Assembly: GCF_002797755.1 (NCBI RefSeq)
Contig: NZ_PGFI01000014.1
Location: 248,001-312,000 of the forward strand
Reading direction: 5' to 3'
DNA from: Brevirhabdus pacifica
GTDB lineage: Bacteria > Pseudomonadota > Alphaproteobacteria > Rhodobacterales > Rhodobacteraceae
Length of the DNA: 64,000 bases
A program made the position numbers and the translations under genes. The number at the start of each line of letters is the position of its first letter. Position 1 is the first letter of the stretch. Below, piece by piece: positions 8,777 through 17,130 of the stretch. The notes beneath the pieces were generated by a model. It saw only the letters and a program-made list of their open reading frames with translations. It was not told the DNA's origin and ran no database searches.

Positions 8777-10183
8777 TCAGCTTTCGTAGCGGGTGTTGCC
8801 CCGGCGGTTGGTGTCGATGGGCAGTTCCACGAACAATGGCTGGTGGGCGCGCTGCGAACAGGCCTGCCGGGGGCAGAGGTGGCAGTTCAGGCCGATCTGT
8901 CCGAACAGCCGTTCGTCATCGCGGTTGTAGGTCGCGGCATAGCCGATGCGATGGGCGTGCTGAAGCTCGCACCCCAGCGCCAAGGTCAGCCGCCGGTCCT
9001 GGGTCTCTTGGCTGAACACCGGGCGGTGGACGGTGCGGCTGATGGTGAAATAACGCTCGCCGTCGGGCAGCTCGACGAACTGGGGCATGATGACCCCGGG
9101 GTTCGAGAAGGCCGCGTGGATGTTCCAGACCGGGCAGGCACCACCGTATTCGGCCAGGTTGAACGAGGTCGAGTTGAAGCGTTTCGAGACGTTGCCGGCC
9201 TTGTCTATTCGCAGGAAGAAAAAGGGCACGCCCCGCGCGCCTTCGCGTTGCAGGGTCGTCAGGCGGTGGCAGACCTGCTCGAACGAGACGGCGAAGGCCG
9301 CGGCGACCCGGTCGATGTCGTATTGCACCCGCTCCGCCGTGCGCAGCAAGGGGATGTAGGGCATGACATAGGCCCCCGCGAAATAGTTCGCCAATTCGAC
9401 CCGGCAGCGGGCGAGGCCCTGATCCGACTTGATGCCGCTGTTCTCGATCAGCCGATCCAGAAGGTCCGGAAGCTCGATCAGACCCAGCACGTGGGCCAGC
9501 TGGAAGACCCGGTTGTTGTGGTCCAGCGCCTGGGACAGGAAGACGGTGCCCGCGGCCTCGTCATAGAAGCGCAGGGTCTGATCCATCTCTTCCAGCGGGC
9601 GAGTCTGGACCTGGATCGCGTGCTTGTCGCGCAGCCGGTCCTTTAGGTGGACATAAAGGTCCTCCTGCGCCACCGCGCGCTCGCCCCGCAACCGCTCCGC
9701 GGCTTCTTCGAGCTGGGGGAAATGGTTGGAGTGATCGCGAAAGAAATCGTGGATCACCGTCTCGGGCGAGGTCTCAAGAAGCTTCTCGGGCATCTTCTCG
9801 ATCCCCGAGCGCATGATCTTCTCAAGCGTCGTCCGGTGGCCCCGATACAACTGCAAGAACCCCTCGACCAGCCGCGGGGCGTGGTCGATTGCCGCACGTA
9901 TTTCGTGCAGATCGGGCTTTGTGTCGCCAAAAATCGGGTCCTGCATCGCGTGGCGCAGGTCGGCGATGCTCTTGGATGCCTCGTCGGTGGTCAGCTCGCG
10001 CCAGTCCAGGTCGTAGATGTCCGACAGCGCCATGAGCATCGGAACCGACAGGCTTCTTTGGTTGTTTTCCAACAGGTTGATGTATGATGGGCTAACCCCC
10101 AGCGCCTGCGCCATCTCGGCCTGCGTCTGGTTGTGTTCGCGCCGGAGCTGCCGCATCCGCGGCCCGATCAGTGTCTTTGGCAT
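8777..10183 (-). CDS. ScfR-type (short-chain fatty acyl) XRE transcriptional regulator
   Basis: The 468-residue protein has an N-terminal Cro/C1 helix-turn-helix (about residues 8-63; QTQAEMAQALGVSPSYINLLENNQR), a central IrrE/ImmA-like domain with the segment ELANYFAGAYVMPY but without an obvious HExxH zinc motif, and a C-terminal domain rich in Cys (CHLCPRQAC). This arrangement matches the short-chain fatty acyl regulator family related to RamB and PrpC-type regulators, which sense acyl-CoA status and control acetate/propionate metabolism. It is divergent from a ketopantoate-reductase-like gene across an AT-rich spacer, probably including autoregulation. Confidence 0.88.
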   Translation of the reverse strand: MPKTLIGPRMRQLRREHNQTQAEMAQALGVSPSYINLLENNQRSLSVPMLMALSDIYDLDWRELTTDEASKSIADLRHAMQDPIFGDTKPDLHEIRAAIDHAPRLVEGFLQLYRGHRTTLEKIMRSGIEKMPEKLLETSPETVIHDFFRDHSNHFPQLEEAAERLRGERAVAQEDLYVHLKDRLRDKHAIQVQTRPLEEMDQTLRFYDEAAGTVFLSQALDHNNRVFQLAHVLGLIELPDLLDRLIENSGIKSDQGLARCRVELANYFAGAYVMPYIPLLRTAERVQYDIDRVAAAFAVSFEQVCHRLTTLQREGARGVPFFFLRIDKAGNVSKRFNSTSFNLAEYGGACPVWNIHAAFSNPGVIMPQFVELPDGERYFTISRTVHRPVFSQETQDRRLTLALGCELQHAHRIGYAATYNRDDERLFGQIGLNCHLCPRQACSQRAHQPLFVELPIDTNRRGNTRYES

Positions 10184-10397
10184 GGAAACTCGCGATCAGT
10201 TGTGCTTATACTCGGATAATAAAGCATTATTTACAATGTTACATCTTGTGGCTTATGTAGGCTACACTTTTTACACATTTACTCGAATTACCTAGGCGCA
10301 TCGTTTTTCGCAACTATATTACCTCATGAATTCACGGCGAATCCCCGCACCACGGGGCGCCGATCAACCGGAATATTTGTGAAAGGGCGGAAGTATC
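10184..10397. promoter_or_regulatory. AT-rich divergent promoter region
   Basis: The 214-bp spacer between the ScfR-type regulator and the ketopantoate-reductase-like gene is strikingly AT-rich for this window, especially 10,200-10,335. It contains several promoter-like hexamers (for example TACACT and TATATT). A good ribosome site, GAAAGGGCGG, precedes the plus-strand gene. The composition suggests strong regulated promoters or a site for an AT-binding nucleoid protein. Exact elements cannot be fixed by eye. Confidence 0.5.
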
Positions 10398-11450
10398 ATG
10401 GCTTACAAAACTCTCGTACTCGGGGCTTCCTACGGCTCGCTGCTGGGCACCAAGCTGCTGATGGCGGGTCACGACGTGACCCTGGTCTGTCGCCGCGAGA
10501 CCGCCGACCTGATCAACGCCGAGGGCACCGAGGTCCGCATCAAGCTGCGCGACGAGGACGAGCATCGCGCGATCCGTTCGGGCGATCAGCCCGGCAAGCT
10601 TGACGCCACCACCCCCGGCGAAGTCGACCTGGCACAATACGACATGGTGGCCCTCGCCATGCAGGAGCCGCAGTACGGTTCGGACGACATCGCCAAGCTG
10701 CTGAGCCAAATCGCCGAGGCCGGTCTGCCCTGCCTGTCGATCATGAACATGCCGCCGCTGCCCTACCTGCGCCGGATCCCGGGTGTCGAGGCCGCCGCCC
10801 TGCGCGACGCCTTTTCCTGCCCCGACGTCTGGAGTGCCTTCACCCCCGGCAACGTCACCCTGTGCAGCCCCGACCCGCAGGCGTTCCGCCTGCCCGACGA
10901 GGGTCCGAACGTGCTGTTCGTGGGCCTGCCCACCAACTTCAAGGCCGCGCGCTTCGAGAAGGAAGAGCACAACGAGATGCTCCGCCAGATGGAGGCCGAC
11001 ATCGCCGCCGTCCGTCTTGACGGCAAGGACGTTCCCGTCAAACTGCGCGTCTCGGACTCGCTCTTCGTGCCGCTTGCCAAGTGGTCGATGCTGCTGACCG
11101 GCAACTATCGTTGCGTCAAATCCGACGGCGTCCAGCCCATCAAGGAAGCCGTGCACGGCGACGCCGACCGTTCGGAAGCGATCTACGAGCATGTCAACGC
11201 CATCGCCCGCAAGCTGGGTGCCGATGCCGGTGACCAGGTGCCCTTCGCCAAGTACGCAGCGGCCGCTCAGAACCTGCTCAAGCCCTCCTCGGTGGCCCGT
11301 GCCATCGACGGCGGCGCCGAGAACGTCGAGCGCGTCGACATGGTCGTGAAGCTGATCGGCGACTCCATCGGCATGAGCAACGCGGATGTCGACGCCGTGG
11401 TCGACACCGTCAATACGCGCATCGCCTCGAATCGCCGCATCGCGGCCTGA
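10398..11450 (+). CDS. Ketopantoate reductase (ApbA/PanE)-family dehydrogenase
   Basis: The 350-residue protein starts with a Rossmann fold using LGASYGSLLGTKLL as dinucleotide loop, followed by VTLVCRRETAD, which fits the N-terminal domain of the ApbA/PanE family. The C-terminal half is helical, as in the 6-phosphogluconate dehydrogenase-like fold. It is longer than typical PanE (about 300) and does not sit with panB-panC, which are 26 kb away, so calling it the pantothenate enzyme would be unsafe. The strong GC-rich codon bias and clean ribosome site suggest high expression. Its position opposite an acyl-CoA-responsive regulator suggests a carbon-metabolism dehydrogenase, substrate unknown. 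Confidence 0.75.
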   Translation: MAYKTLVLGASYGSLLGTKLLMAGHDVTLVCRRETADLINAEGTEVRIKLRDEDEHRAIRSGDQPGKLDATTPGEVDLAQYDMVALAMQEPQYGSDDIAKLLSQIAEAGLPCLSIMNMPPLPYLRRIPGVEAAALRDAFSCPDVWSAFTPGNVTLCSPDPQAFRLPDEGPNVLFVGLPTNFKAARFEKEEHNEMLRQMEADIAAVRLDGKDVPVKLRVSDSLFVPLAKWSMLLTGNYRCVKSDGVQPIKEAVHGDADRSEAIYEHVNAIARKLGADAGDQVPFAKYAAAAQNLLKPSSVARAIDGGAENVERVDMVVKLIGDSIGMSNADVDAVVDTVNTRIASNRRIAA

Positions 11451-11553
11451 GGCACCCGAACACCGCCTGACCCCATATCGGGCGGCCTTTGGCCGGGAAG
11501 CGGTGAGCGGACACTTCCGCTTCCCGGTCGCACAACCAACGCACAGAGAAGCC

Positions 11554-11596
11554 GGCCCGCCCCGCCCAACCGATCCGTCGGAGGGCAGGGCGGGCC
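11554..11596 (+). terminator. Hairpin between the dehydrogenase and tRNA-Gly
   Basis: GGCCCGCCCCGCCC at 11,554-11,567 pairs with GGGCAGGGCGGGCC at 11,583-11,596 (one mismatch) around a 15-base loop, followed by GCCTCGTTTCC. It is the likely end of the upstream transcript. The T-run is short, so confidence is moderate. Confidence 0.55.
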
Positions 11597-11683
11597 GCCT
11601 CGTTTCCAAGGGCCACCGACCGCGCCCGCGCCCGATTGGATTCTTGACCTTGCCCACGGGCTGCAATAGCAACAGGCCCGAGC

Positions 11684-11757
11684 GCGGGTATGGTGTAATG
11701 GTAGCGCCCTAGCCTTCCAAGCTAGTCGTGCGGGTTCGATTCCCGCTACCCGCTCCA
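11684..11757 (+). tRNA. tRNA-Gly (anticodon TCC)
   Basis: The 74-nt gene has a perfect 7-bp acceptor stem (GCGGGTA with TACCCGC), anticodon loop CTTCCAA with anticodon TCC, the T-arm sequence GGTTCGATTCC, and an encoded CCA end preceded by discriminator T. It decodes GGA (and GGG by wobble). It stands alone between hairpins and the ABC exporter gene. Such tRNA genes can be integration sites, but no integrase or duplicated 3' end is seen nearby. Confidence 0.97.
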
Positions 11758-11936
11758 TCCTTTCCCGATTGTCATGTCTCCAGGTGCCTGGACGCCTGTC
11801 CCGGCCGCCCATGGCGCCGCATGACGCCGCGCCTGGCGCGCGCTTGCATCGCTCACGGGACCGTTGGTCGCAGGCGGCTTGTTGCCTGGGCAACGCGCCT
11901 CTATACCGTGCCCGGGCACATGAAGGGGCGTGGTGC

Positions 11937-13727
11937 ATGGTCAGACGGACAAGCGACGAAGAGCGCGCGAAGTCGCGCAACATGGGGGCGCTCCGGGTGC
12001 TGGTGCCCTTTGTCATGCCCTACCGGATCCTGCTGACCGCGGCGGGGCTGGCGCTGGTACTGACGGCCAGCCTGTCGCTGATCCTGCCCATTGCCGTGCG
12101 CCGGGTCGTCGACGGGTTCGAGACCGAGGCCGTCACCCTTCTGGACCAGTATTTCACCGCCGCCCTGGCCATTGCCGGCGCCCTCGCCGTGGGCACGGGG
12201 CTGCGCTACTACCTCGTGACCCGTCTGGGCGAGCGGGTGGTGGCCGACATCCGCAAGGCCCTCTTCCGCCGCATGATCGGCATGAGCCCCGCGTTCTTCG
12301 AGCGCCTGATGACCGGCGAGGTGCTGAGCCGCCTGACCACCGACACGACGCTGATCCTCTCGGTGCTCAGCTCCTCGGTCTCAGTGGCGCTGCGCAACGT
12401 GCTGATCTTCCTCGGCGGGCTGGTGCTGATGCTGTTCACATCGGCCAAGCTGACGGGGCTGGTCCTGCTTCTGGTGCCGGCGGTGATCATTCCGATCGTC
12501 GTGCTGGGCCGCCGGCTGCGCAAGCTCAGCCGCGAGAACCAGGACTGGATCGCCCAAAGCTCGGGCAGCGCCTCGGAGGCGCTGACCAGCGTCCAGGCGG
12601 TGCAGGCCTACAGCTTCGAGGAGGAAACCGGCGCGCGCTTCTCGGATGTCACCGAGAAAAGCTTCGATTCGGCCCGCCGCCGTATCCTGACCCGGGCGGT
12701 GATGACCGTGATCGTCATCTTCCTCGTCTTCTCGGGCGTGGTCGGGGTGCTGTGGATCGGCGCCCGCGATGTGCGCGCCGACCTGATGAGCGTGGGCGAG
12801 CTGGTGCAGTTCGTAATCTACTCGGTCATGGTCGCAGGCTCGGTGGGTGCCCTTTCCGAGATCTGGGGCGAGCTTCAGCGCGCCGCCGGTGCCACCGAGC
12901 GCCTGACCGAGCTGTTGCAGGCCACCGACAGCGTTTCGGACCCTGCCGATCCCGTCGCCCTGCCGTCGCCCACCACCGGGCGGATCGCGTTCGAGGGGGT
13001 GACCTTCCGCTATCCCAGCCGCCCGGACCAGCCGGCGCTGAGCGACGTGTCCTTCTCAATCGCGCCGGGCGAAACGGTGGCACTGGTCGGTCCCTCGGGC
13101 GCGGGCAAGACCACGGTTCTTCAGCTGTTGCTGCGGTTCTACGATCCCGCCGATGGCGCGATCCGCCTTGATGGCACCGATCTGCGCAGCATGGCGCGCA
13201 GCGATTTCCGCCGGGCGTTGGCCCTTGTGCCCCAGGATCCGGTGATCTTTGCCGCCACCGCGCGCGAGAACATCCGCTTCGGCCGTCCCGACGCCACCGA
13301 CGCCCAGGTCGAGGCCGCCGCCCGCGCCGCCGCCGCCCATGATTTCCTGGCGGCCCTGCCGGATGGCTACGACACCTATGTCGGCGAACGCGGCGTGATG
13401 CTGTCGGGCGGTCAGAAACAGCGCATCGCCATCGCCCGCGCGATCCTGCGCGACGCGCCCGTGCTGCTTCTGGACGAGGCCACCTCGGCCCTGGATGCGG
13501 AAAGCGAGCGCGCGGTCCAGACCGCCATCGACGCCATGAGCCGGGACCGCACGACCCTGATCGTCGCCCACCGGCTGGCCACGGTGAAGAAGGCCGACCG
13601 CATCCTGGTCTTCGAGGACGGGCGCATCGTTGCCGAGGGCAGCCATGACGCCCTGGTCGCCGAGGGCGGGCTTTACGCGCGCCTTGCCCGGCTTCAGTTC
13701 ACCGACGGGATGCTGGCCGACGGCTGA
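11937..13727 (+). CDS. ABC exporter with fused membrane and ATPase domains (MsbA/BmrA-like half transporter)
   Basis: The 596-residue half transporter has a six-helix ABC exporter membrane domain (about residues 20-310) and a C-terminal ATPase with Walker A (GPSGAGKTT), Q-loop, signature LSGGQKQRIAIARA, Walker B VLLLDEATSALD and H-loop VAHRLATV. It should act as a homodimer exporting lipid-like or hydrophobic compounds across the inner membrane; the substrate is not readable. The ATG at 11,937 is chosen because GAAGGGGCG lies just upstream; an in-frame ATG at 11,769 would add an unconserved leader reaching back to just beyond the tRNA. Confidence 0.92.
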   Translation: MVRRTSDEERAKSRNMGALRVLVPFVMPYRILLTAAGLALVLTASLSLILPIAVRRVVDGFETEAVTLLDQYFTAALAIAGALAVGTGLRYYLVTRLGERVVADIRKALFRRMIGMSPAFFERLMTGEVLSRLTTDTTLILSVLSSSVSVALRNVLIFLGGLVLMLFTSAKLTGLVLLLVPAVIIPIVVLGRRLRKLSRENQDWIAQSSGSASEALTSVQAVQAYSFEEETGARFSDVTEKSFDSARRRILTRAVMTVIVIFLVFSGVVGVLWIGARDVRADLMSVGELVQFVIYSVMVAGSVGALSEIWGELQRAAGATERLTELLQATDSVSDPADPVALPSPTTGRIAFEGVTFRYPSRPDQPALSDVSFSIAPGETVALVGPSGAGKTTVLQLLLRFYDPADGAIRLDGTDLRSMARSDFRRALALVPQDPVIFAATARENIRFGRPDATDAQVEAAARAAAAHDFLAALPDGYDTYVGERGVMLSGGQKQRIAIARAILRDAPVLLLDEATSALDAESERAVQTAIDAMSRDRTTLIVAHRLATVKKADRILVFEDGRIVAEGSHDALVAEGGLYARLARLQFTDGMLADG

Positions 13728-13879
13728 TCCGGCTTCCGGGGGCACGCACCCGGTGCCGCCGCACCCCATCTTCCGCAAAGTCACGGCAGCAACCGGCTTG
13801 CGCCGGGGGCGAATTCTTCTCATCCTCTGGGCAACCGGGTGGCGCTTGCGCATGGCCGGGCCAAGGGAGGACGGACATT

Positions 13880-15763
13880 ATGGCTTTTGCATCCTTGCAG
13901 GACCTCAGGAAGATCGAACAGGAAGCGGATTGGGAAAGCCGCGACCTGCCGCGCACCATGTATGAATTCACGTCGCGCGTGGCGACACGGCACGGCGACC
14001 GGAACGCGATAAGCTTCCAGCTTCTGTCCGCGCCCACGGCCAAGGCGGAGACGCTGAGCTGGCGGCAGTTCCACGAACGCTCGGTCCAGGCCGCGAACCT
14101 TTTCCGCAGCCTCGGCGTGGGCGAGGGCGACGTGGTCGCCTACCTCCTGCCCATCTGCAACGAGGCCGCCGTGACCCTGATCGGCGGCGCCATGGCCGGC
14201 ATCGCCAACCCCATCAACCCGCTACTGATGCCCGAGCAGATCGCCGCCATCCTGCGCGAGACGGGGGCCAAGGTGCTGGTGACGCTGCGCGCCTTCCCCA
14301 AGACCGACCTGCCCGAGAAGGCGGCCGAGGCGGCGCGCCTGGCGCCCAATGTCCAGACTGTGTTGGAGGTGGACCTCAACCGTTATCTCACGCCGCCCAA
14401 AAGCTGGATCGTGCCTTTGGTCCGCCCCAAGCACAAAGTCGAGCACAAGGCCCAGGTCATGGATTTTAACCGTGAACTGGACCGCCAGAACACGACCCTC
14501 GATTTCGAAGATCCGCCCGTCGACCGGGTGGGGGCCTATTTCCACACCGGCGGCACCACCGGCATGCCCAAGGTGGCCCAGCATCGCATCTCGGGGATGG
14601 TCTACAACGGCTGGCTTGGTCAGCAGCTTCTGTTCAGCGAGGATGACACGATCATCTGTCCGCTGCCGCTGTTCCACGTCTTTGCCTGCCACGTGATCCT
14701 GATGGCGATGATCGCCTCGGGCGCGCACGTGGTCTTCCCCACGCCCCAGGGCTATCGCGGCGACGGGGTGTTCGACAATTTCTGGAAGCTGATCGAACGC
14801 TGGAAGGTCACCTTCATCATCACCGTGCCGACGGCGATCTCGGCGCTGATGCAGCGTCCAGTCGATGCCGATGTCTCTTCGGTCAAGACGGCCTTCTCGG
14901 GCTCGTCGCCCCTGCCGGTCGAGCTTTTCCACCGCTTCGAAAAGGCCAGCGGCGTTACCATCGTCGAGGGCTACGGCCTGACCGAGGCGACCTGCCTGGT
15001 GTCGTGCAACCCTCCGGGCGGCACCAAGAAGATCGGGTCGGTCGGCCTGCCGCTGCCCTACACTAGGGTGCGGATCCTGGCGCGGGACAACGGAGGCTGG
15101 CGCGATTGCGGCGCCGACGAGGTGGGCGAGATCTGCGTCGCCAACCCCGGCGTCTTTTCGGGCAACACCTACACCGACCCATCCAAGAACAAGGATCTTT
15201 TCGTGGATGGCGACTACCTGCGCACGGGTGACCTGGGCCGGATCGACAGCGACGGGTATCTCTACATCACCGGCCGGGCCAAGGATCTCATCATCCGGGG
15301 CGGGCACAACATCGACCCCGCCGACATCGAAGAGGCGCTGTCCGGGCACGACGCGGTGGCCTTCGCCGGCGCGATCGGTCAGCCCGACGCCTTCGCCGGC
15401 GAGCTTCCCTGCGTCTACGTCGAGCTGGTCGCCGGTGCCGATGTCACCGAGGAGGAGCTGATGGAATTCGCCAACGGGCGCATCCACGAACGCGCCGCCC
15501 ATCCCAAGTATCTCGAGATCCTGGACGAGCTTCCGAAGACTGCCGTCGGCAAGGTCTTCAAGCCCGACCTGCGCCGCCGCGCCATCACCCGGGTCTTCGA
15601 CGCCACGCTCGAGCGCGAGGGTCTGGACGCCCGCGTCGCCCAGGTTGTCGAGGATCCCAAGCGCGGCCTTGTGGCCGAGATCGAAGGACCCGACGCCGGC
15701 GATGAGGCCCGGATGACGGCCGTGCTGGGCGAATTCACGGTGCCCTGGCGCAAGGCCGGCTGA
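13880..15763 (+). CDS. Acyl-CoA synthetase (AMP-forming)
   Basis: The 627-residue ANL-superfamily enzyme has the phosphate loop TGGTTGMPKV, the adenine motif EGYGLTEATC, the TGDLGRID motif with the hinge region, and the catalytic C-terminal Lys in PKTAVGKVFK. It activates a carboxylic acid to acyl-CoA through an acyl-adenylate; chain length or identity is not clear from sequence. A good ribosome site (GGGAGGACGG) precedes the ATG. A short gene follows 36 bases downstream in the same direction and may be co-transcribed. The family annotation is firm. Confidence 0.92.
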   Translation: MAFASLQDLRKIEQEADWESRDLPRTMYEFTSRVATRHGDRNAISFQLLSAPTAKAETLSWRQFHERSVQAANLFRSLGVGEGDVVAYLLPICNEAAVTLIGGAMAGIANPINPLLMPEQIAAILRETGAKVLVTLRAFPKTDLPEKAAEAARLAPNVQTVLEVDLNRYLTPPKSWIVPLVRPKHKVEHKAQVMDFNRELDRQNTTLDFEDPPVDRVGAYFHTGGTTGMPKVAQHRISGMVYNGWLGQQLLFSEDDTIICPLPLFHVFACHVILMAMIASGAHVVFPTPQGYRGDGVFDNFWKLIERWKVTFIITVPTAISALMQRPVDADVSSVKTAFSGSSPLPVELFHRFEKASGVTIVEGYGLTEATCLVSCNPPGGTKKIGSVGLPLPYTRVRILARDNGGWRDCGADEVGEICVANPGVFSGNTYTDPSKNKDLFVDGDYLRTGDLGRIDSDGYLYITGRAKDLIIRGGHNIDPADIEEALSGHDAVAFAGAIGQPDAFAGELPCVYVELVAGADVTEEELMEFANGRIHERAAHPKYLEILDELPKTAVGKVFKPDLRRRAITRVFDATLEREGLDARVAQVVEDPKRGLVAEIEGPDAGDEARMTAVLGEFTVPWRKAG

Positions 15764-15799
15764 AGCGGCCGGTCCCGCGCGGCGGAGACAGAGGGTTCG

Positions 15800-16186
15800 A
15801 TGGCCGTCGCGCGGCGCAAATCCTATCCAGAGACCCCGGACGGGCGCTATTTCGTGGCCCGTGGCCGGCTGTGGCGCAAGACCGACCCCTCGCTTGATGA
15901 CGCCACCCGGCGCGCCGCGGTCAAGGCGCTGATGCAGGCCCGACGCGCCGTCGGCATGGCATTGAAGGAAGAGGGTGAGGCGGGGCAGGAGGCTGTCGCC
16001 GCCGCCCGCGCCCAGGTCGACGCCGCCAAGCGCCGGCTGGGGGAGCGGGGGCCGGTCTGGTGGCAGGACGGCACCCCCGACGAGACGGGTCGCGCCCCCT
16101 GGAACAGCAGCTACGCCCCGTGGTGGGAGGGTCTTGATGAAGGCCTGCGCAAGGCCGGCATCGGCGATACCGACAGCGCGGATTGA
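15800..16186 (+). CDS. Small conserved-type protein of unknown function
   Basis: The 128-residue charged protein starts with basic residues (MAVARRKSYP), has an amphipathic Ala/Arg-rich helical middle (about 45-85), and an aromatic C-terminal part (VWWQDG, APWWEG). There is no signal peptide or membrane segment. I do not recognise a named family with certainty. Codon use and third-position GC match genuine genes here. It follows the acyl-CoA synthetase by 36 bases and probably shares its transcript. Confidence 0.7.
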   Translation: MAVARRKSYPETPDGRYFVARGRLWRKTDPSLDDATRRAAVKALMQARRAVGMALKEEGEAGQEAVAAARAQVDAAKRRLGERGPVWWQDGTPDETGRAPWNSSYAPWWEGLDEGLRKAGIGDTDSAD

Positions 16187-16635
16187 TCCCGGGACCTGAT
16201 CGGTGTGGGGCCGGTGATTCCCGCATGCCCCGTGACCCCGCGCGCTTACGCGCCCCCGCGTGTCCCACGGGGCAGGAATACCCGACCCTGATCTCGTGTA
16301 ATCCGCCCCGCCTCGGCTGATTTTCGCCACGTCGGATCGCCGAAAGGTAACGATCTGGACCGCCGCCCGCGATATGCTGCAAGAAAAGGCGCGGCAGGAT
16401 GGGACGCCGCAGCGCAGCCGACGGGATGGAGGCCGCGCGCGCGACAGACCCGAATTGGTCCGCACCGGGCAGGTATCAGCCAAGCGAAAGGCCCGCCGGG
16501 GATGGGGGGCGCTTCGCGTGGGCGGCACCGGGTGACAGGAGAGATGGAAGTGGGACAGCAGCACAGGCCACCGCGCGTCGTCGCGGGCCGGGACGGGGGC
16601 GCCGCACGGCGCACCGCGATCCGGCACCGGCGCAC
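16187..16635. other. 449-bp gap with no convincing gene
   Basis: No reading frame here looks like a recognisable protein. A longer version of the next gene starting at 16,399 would fill part of it, but that extension is low-complexity Arg/Gly/Ala and would push the signal peptide into the interior. The stretch around 16,315-16,390 is less GC-rich and could hold the promoter for the secreted-protein/protease pair. Confidence 0.5.
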
Positions 16636-17130
16636 ATGAGGATGGCCGTCGCCGTGATGGCGCTGATGCTGCCTGCGGGCGGCGCGCTAGGCGCCAAGGG
16701 GCCGGCGCTGGACTGCGGGGCCGGGGCCGTCAATGCGCCGGTGGTGGGGGCCGAGGCCGCGCGCCTCGACGGGCTTTGCACCACCCTCACTGAGCTTTTG
16801 CGCCAGATGGGGCACGAACCGCAATCCCGGGCCCCCGCGACCCCCGGCGACGATCCCGCCGCTGGGGTCGAGACGCTGCTGCGGCTGGAGATGCGGACCG
16901 CCACACCAACCCGCCTGGAAGGGCGTCTTTCCTGGCTGGACTGTCGCCAGCAGCCATGCCGCGCGGCGGGCAGCAGCCCGATGCTCGACACATCGGTCCA
17001 GGACAGCCGCGCCCTGCCTGCCGCGGCGGTTGAGCACTTCCTGCGCAACCTTCTGCGCCTCAGCGGATGGCCCGGCGCGCAAGGCGCGGCCACGGGGACC
17101 ACCACCAGCACACAAAGGGGTGAGCGATGA
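16636..17130 (+). CDS. Small secreted protein coupled to the M10 protease
   Basis: From the ATG at 16,636 the 164-residue protein has a plausible signal peptide (MRMAVAVMALMLPAGGALGA). The mature part has four Cys, including a close pair in LDCRQQPCR, which suggests disulfide formation in the periplasm. The stop overlaps the protease start by four bases (ATGA at 17,127-17,130), which implies co-translation. I do not recognise the family. A role as protease inhibitor, chaperone or assembly partner is possible by analogy with small inhibitors next to serralysins, but that is inference. Confidence 0.65.
   Translation: MRMAVAVMALMLPAGGALGAKGPALDCGAGAVNAPVVGAEAARLDGLCTTLTELLRQMGHEPQSRAPATPGDDPAAGVETLLRLEMRTATPTRLEGRLSWLDCRQQPCRAAGSSPMLDTSVQDSRALPAAAVEHFLRNLLRLSGWPGAQGAATGTTTSTQRGER

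Noticed and set aside
10398-11450. Gene as panE of the pantothenate pathway
   Set aside because: It is longer than typical PanE, is not with panB-panC, and is opposite an acyl-CoA-type regulator. The family link to ApbA/PanE is kept, but not the pathway.
14222-16627. Open frame of about 800 codons on the minus strand
   Set aside because: Antisense to the acyl-CoA synthetase with its intact motifs; no protein signature.
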